Below are positions 60,460 to 64,000 of a stretch of DNA of 64,000 bases, piece after piece. Below the pieces are notes generated by a model that did no database searches, was not told the DNA's origin, and saw nothing but the letters and a program-made list of their open reading frames with translations. Position 1 is the stretch's first letter. Each line of letters starts with the position of its first letter. This DNA comes from Drosophila miranda (lineage: Eukaryota; Arthropoda; Insecta; Diptera; Drosophilidae). Position numbers and translations under genes: made by a program. Location: assembly GCF_003369915.1 (NCBI RefSeq), contig NC_046675.1, positions 3,968,001 to 4,032,000 on the forward strand, written 5' to 3'.

Positions 60460-60558
60460 TTAATTTTCGGCATAAGGTCCGAGTGGGGGATCCGCCCTCT
60501 TTGCAGATATAAGAAGCGGCAAGACAACGGCCAGAAGGAGTCCTAGGTAGAGCTTCAT
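60460..60558 (-). CDS. Short secreted peptide, 32 residues
   Basis: ATG at 60558 opens MKLYLGLLLAVVLPLLISAK, a strong signal peptide, then RADPPLGPYAEN and TAA at 60460. Cleavage after SA or AKR would leave a peptide of 10-13 residues rich in Pro. A consensus TATA box (TATAAATA at 60620-60613) lies 62 bases upstream of the ATG, and no intron is needed. The size and structure resemble seminal-fluid or immune peptides. The D. melanogaster accessory-gland gene Acp98AB maps to this cytological interval, so homology is possible, but I could not compare sequences. Confidence 0.6.
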   Translation of the reverse strand: MKLYLGLLLAVVLPLLISAKRADPPLGPYAEN

Positions 60559-60612
60559 TATGGTTTGAACTAATCGCTGAATACGAATGTCTAGTTCCCA
60601 TTTAAGGCACCC

Positions 60613-60620
60613 TATTTATA
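60613..60620 (-). promoter_or_regulatory. TATA box of the short-peptide gene
   Basis: TATAAATA on the minus strand, with initiator-like ACATTCG about 31 bases downstream. A focused TATA promoter fits a highly expressed, tissue-specific gene. Confidence 0.6.
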
Positions 60621-60773
60621 CAGCTCACTTGTACCTGGAAAAAATTGGATTTATATGGTCTCTCCAACTTCTTTAAGGTCAAAATCAACTGACGCGCAAC
60701 TCCCTATCCAATTGGGAATCCGTGCAAATCAAACAATTTGTACTCGCTTTTTATGTTATTTTCAAAAATTACC

Positions 60774-60865
60774 TTCTCAAGTTCTGCATGAATTGTTGAT
60801 TTAAAGTTTTTTTTAATAATTCTCAAGTTCCGCTTGAATTGTTTATTCAAATTTTTTTTAATAAT
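60774..60865. repeat. 46-bp imperfect tandem duplication
   Basis: Two units, each beginning TTCTCAAGTTC and ending TTTTTTTTAATAA, lie head to tail. They differ at about six positions. Confidence 0.7.
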
Positions 60866-61308
60866 TTCCGTCCCATATACCCGGATTCTACATATAGATT
60901 TGGCACGGGAATAAATATGTCTAAAACATATAAATTTGAGAAAATTTCTTTATGAATTACGTTTTAAAAACAGTTCAGAAACAGGACCTTCAAATTATAT
61001 TAGCGAAATAGGGTATACAAAGGCCTGTACACGCATCATGACTTCAAATACCAGCAACATTGCGACGGTTTTTTTCTTGAACTGTTTTGTTTAGTCCTTG
61101 TTTTAGTCAAAATACAATAAAAACAAGGACTAAAAACTAGCCAGTTAAGTAGAAAATTGATTCATCAATCAGATAAAATTATGTGGGCATGGCTAAATGT
61201 TTTATATAGCTAGTAATGCTCCACGGAAGATCAAAAACGAGGAATATGCATAACAGAACTTGACTTCGTCAGTATATTTACGGTATATTTTTAAAATGAG
61301 ACGGTATG

Positions 61309-61372
61309 TTTCGGTATATTTCCGAGGGTCGGACGGTAATCGGACGGTATCGATAAATCCGCGGTCACACTG
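61309..61372 (+). promoter_or_regulatory. ALiX: Housekeeping-type core promoter of ALiX
   Basis: Three Drosophila core-promoter motifs cluster 90-155 bases before the ALiX ATG: Motif 6 (TTCGGTATATTT, 61309-61320), a perfect DRE (TATCGATA, 61348-61355) and Motif 1 (CGGTCACACTG, 61362-61372, bound by M1BP). This combination is typical of broadly expressed genes without a TATA box. Confidence 0.75.
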
Positions 61373-61462
61373 ACCAGGGACCGATTTCAATTAAAAAAAT
61401 AAAATAAATAAAATAAGTTGAAAGTTGAATTGTTCTAGGCTCGTGTCCGTGTGAAACTAGAA

Positions 61463-64000
61463 ATGTCGAAGTTTTTGAGTGTGCCGTTGAAGAAGCCATC
61501 GGAGGTGGACATTGTGAAGCCGCTGAACAATCTCATCCAAAGCACCTACAATGGTGCCTCGGAGGCGGAGAAGGCGAAATATTCGGAGGCTGTAAATGAG
61601 TTTGCGAAACAACGCAATACGGCGATTTGGAAATTCTTTGAGAAATACGAGGCCTCTCTGGAGGTTGTCTATGCGTAAGTACTTTCGGGGGCTGTGACTG
61701 GGGGTTTTATTGGAGTTTCCGCATGAGTCACGCACATGATAGGAGAAAGAGTACTCGGACACACTGTGGGGCCACCTATGTGTGTGTGTGTGTCTTTGTG
61801 ATTGCGGCAGACGTAAACAAGCTCAGCGGATGACGTCGTCTCTTAATTGTTCTTCGCCTTTCGCTTTTGTTTGCCCAGCTATTACGATCAGATCTGCGCT
61901 TTGGAGACAAAGATATCGGTCAGCGAATTGCAGATCCCCTTCAAGTGGAAAGATGCCTTCGACAAGGGCTCCATCTTCGGTGGCAAAATCAGCCTCAGTG
62001 AGTAGTGACTCATCTTCAGTTGTGGAATTTCATAATTAACTCTCTTGCGGTTCTGTTCGGTTTGGTTCTCTTTGTAGCTCACACATCGTTGCTGTACGAG
62101 AAGGTCTGTGTGCTCTTCAATATTGCGGCCCTGCAGAGCAGCATTGCCGCCAGCCAGCAGCTGGACAACGATGAGGGCCTCAAGATGGCCATCAAACTGC
62201 TGCAGCAGAGTGCGGGGATATTTCAGTACTTGAAGGGAGCCACGCCGGCCGCAGTGCCATCGGAGCCGACGCCCGATATCAGCCAGGACACACTCGTAGT
62301 GATGCAGGCCCTGATGGTGGCCCAGGCGCAGGAGGTGTTTATCCTTAAGGCCATCAAAGGTAACTGAAACCCATGGGTTATCCGAGCAGAATAACAACTG
62401 CAATTTCTTTGCAGATAACATGAACAATCTGATCATAGCGAAGCTATGCTGCCAGGGCGAGGAGTTCTATGCGGATGTTCTGCGCGCCATGCAAAAGGAG
62501 TCGGTGCGCAGTCTGTGGGAGAAGGAGTGGATACCCACGGTGGCCGGCAAGCAGGCTGGATTCCATGCTTTGACACAGCTTTACCAGAGTCTCGTCTGTC
62601 GTGCGGCCAAGAAGATTGGGGAAGAGATCGCTCGTCTGCGCAACGCCATCGATCTGTTCAAGGCGGCACAGTCGCGGGGCGGCAACGAGACCTACCTGGA
62701 CGAGTACTTCAGTCGCGCCAAGCGCCACCTGGCCGAGTCCACCAAGGACAACGAGTTCATTTACAATGAGATGATACCAGAGCTGAGCACGCTCGCCTCT
62801 CCGGGCAAAGCACAGCTGGCAAAGCCCCTGGGCATTGCCTCTCCCATGGCATCCAATTTCCGAGACATCTTCACCAACCTCGTGCCCGTGGAATTGCATC
62901 GTGCCCTGACCGCTTCGGATATGCGCAAGAATGAGATTGTCAATGTGGAGATAATGAAGCTCCGTGAGTCCACCCAGACGCTGAATGCTGTGCTGGCGAG
63001 CCTAAACCTTCCGGCGGCTGTGGAGACAGCCGATAGCAACAGCGGTCTGCCGCCATCCCTGAAGGAGAAGGCGGTCGAGGTGCGCCAAAAGGGAGGTGTC
63101 GAAAATGTCAAGACAATGCTGAAGGAACTGCCTGATCTACTCAATCGTAATCGCGAGATTCTGGACGAAACGGAGCGGCTGCTCGACGAGGAGCGCGACT
63201 CGGATAATCAGCTCCGGGCACAGTTCAAAGAGCGCTGGACACGCATCAGTTCCGATAAGCTTACGGAGATGTTCCGCACCAATGCGAAGAAGTATCGCGA
63301 GGTCATCAACAATGCCATCGAGGCCGATAAGGTTGTGCGCCAGAAGTTCGAATCCAATCAGAATGGCATCCAGCTGCTTTCTATGTCCCCGGAGGAGATC
63401 CAGCAATCGCTGCCTTCGGCCAGCGGCAGCGTGGATCCAAACTGCTCCAGCGTGCAGCGGCTCAAGCAGCTGATGGAGGATGTGGAGACCATCAAAGCCG
63501 AGCGCGATGCCATCGAGTCGGAGCTCAAGTCGGCCACGTTCGACATGAAGAACGAGTTCTTGCTTGCTCTGCAGAAGGATGGGGCTATCGACGAGCCCGC
63601 CCTGTCGTTGTCGCGCATTGGCCAGGTCCTGAATCCTTTGCAGCAGCAGGTGAGGGAGAGCGTCGACCGTCAGCAGTCCCTGGTGGCAGACATTCAGAGC
63701 GCCCATGGAGCATTTGTCTCGGAGACTGGAAGCTGTGGCAGCTCGCGCGACACCCTCTACCAGGAACTGGCCACGGCCTACGATAGCTACATTGAGCTAT
63801 CCGGCAATCTCCAGGAGGGAACTAAATTCTACAACGACCTCACCCAGCTGCTGGTCGTATTCCAGAACAAGATCTCCGACTTTGTGTTTGCCCGCAAAAC
63901 GGAAAAGGAGGAGCTCATGAAGGACCTAACCACAGCGTCGAGCCGACAAGCTTGCCCGGCCACGCCCTCTCTGCCCTCGCACTATGCCTCCACCTCGGGC
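61463..64000 (+). CDS. ALiX: ALiX, Bro1-domain ESCRT-associated protein (3' end beyond window)
   Basis: ALiX links ESCRT-III (through its Bro1 domain) to endosomal, cytokinetic and membrane-repair functions. Exons are 61463-61674, 61879-61997, 62078-62359 and 62415 to beyond 64000, so 733 residues are visible. The start [20 protein letters not shown] is typical of ALIX. The Bro1 domain covers about residues 1-360 ([37 protein letters not shown]). The coiled-coil V domain follows to about residue 700. The last residues ([15 protein letters not shown]) begin the proline-rich tail. The ATG at 61463 is used because the upstream in-frame codons lack an ATG. Confidence 0.95.

Overview
The window is nuclear DNA from a Drosophila species. 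The genes have many introns with GT/AG splice sites, Drosophila-type housekeeping promoter motifs (DRE, Motif 1, Motif 6) and AATAAA signals. The gene order tau - Mlc1 - unc80 - YL-1 - CG5590-like - Sce - ALiX matches what I remember of D. melanogaster 3R 98A-98B (Muller element E). Sequence drift suggests the species is not D. melanogaster itself. I cannot name the species. Exon boundaries were placed by eye from splice motifs and phase. Every multi-exon model below sums to a whole number of codons.

Layout. Bases 1-105 hold the probable C-terminus of a plus-strand gene. Bases 1162-17913 hold tau on the minus strand. It has two alternative N-termini (a short Q/P-rich exon, or a six-codon exon joined to a 1.3 kb P/Q-rich exon), five microtubule-binding repeats and at least three alternative C-termini. 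Bases 19569-21921 hold Mlc1 (minus), with both alternative 14-residue C-terminal exons. Bases 25159-38632 hold unc80 (plus, 27 coding exons, about 3318 aa), which is divergent from Mlc1. YL-1 (38867-40102, minus) converges tail-to-tail on unc80.

Bases 40103-42089 hold an inverted-repeat element and a dispersed repeat. Then come an HSDL2-type peroxisomal dehydrogenase with an SCP2 domain (42090-43401, plus), a 226 bp hAT-like MITE, an uncharacterised 157-aa gene (44161-44695, plus) and Sce/dRing (45152-46541, minus). From 46.6 kb the window is gene-poor. It contains a Mon1 gene fragment, a second copy of the dispersed repeat, and a predicted secreted 340-aa protein (52098-58384, plus). The 3.9 kb first intron of that gene hosts an opposite-strand gene of 386 aa (52617-53835). 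Last are a 32-codon secreted-peptide gene with a TATA box (60460-60558, minus) and ALiX (61463 to the window end, plus).

The known genes cover separate cell functions: microtubule binding (tau), muscle myosin (Mlc1), the NALCN channel complex (unc80), H2A.Z exchange (YL-1), PRC1 ubiquitylation (Sce) and ESCRT-linked membrane work (ALiX). I see no operon-like pathway. The most unusual item is the nested gene at 52.6-53.8 kb. Its protein carries a 14-residue-period array of K-x-S-Q-T motifs resembling a multivalent dynein light chain (LC8) docking region, followed by a probable coiled coil.
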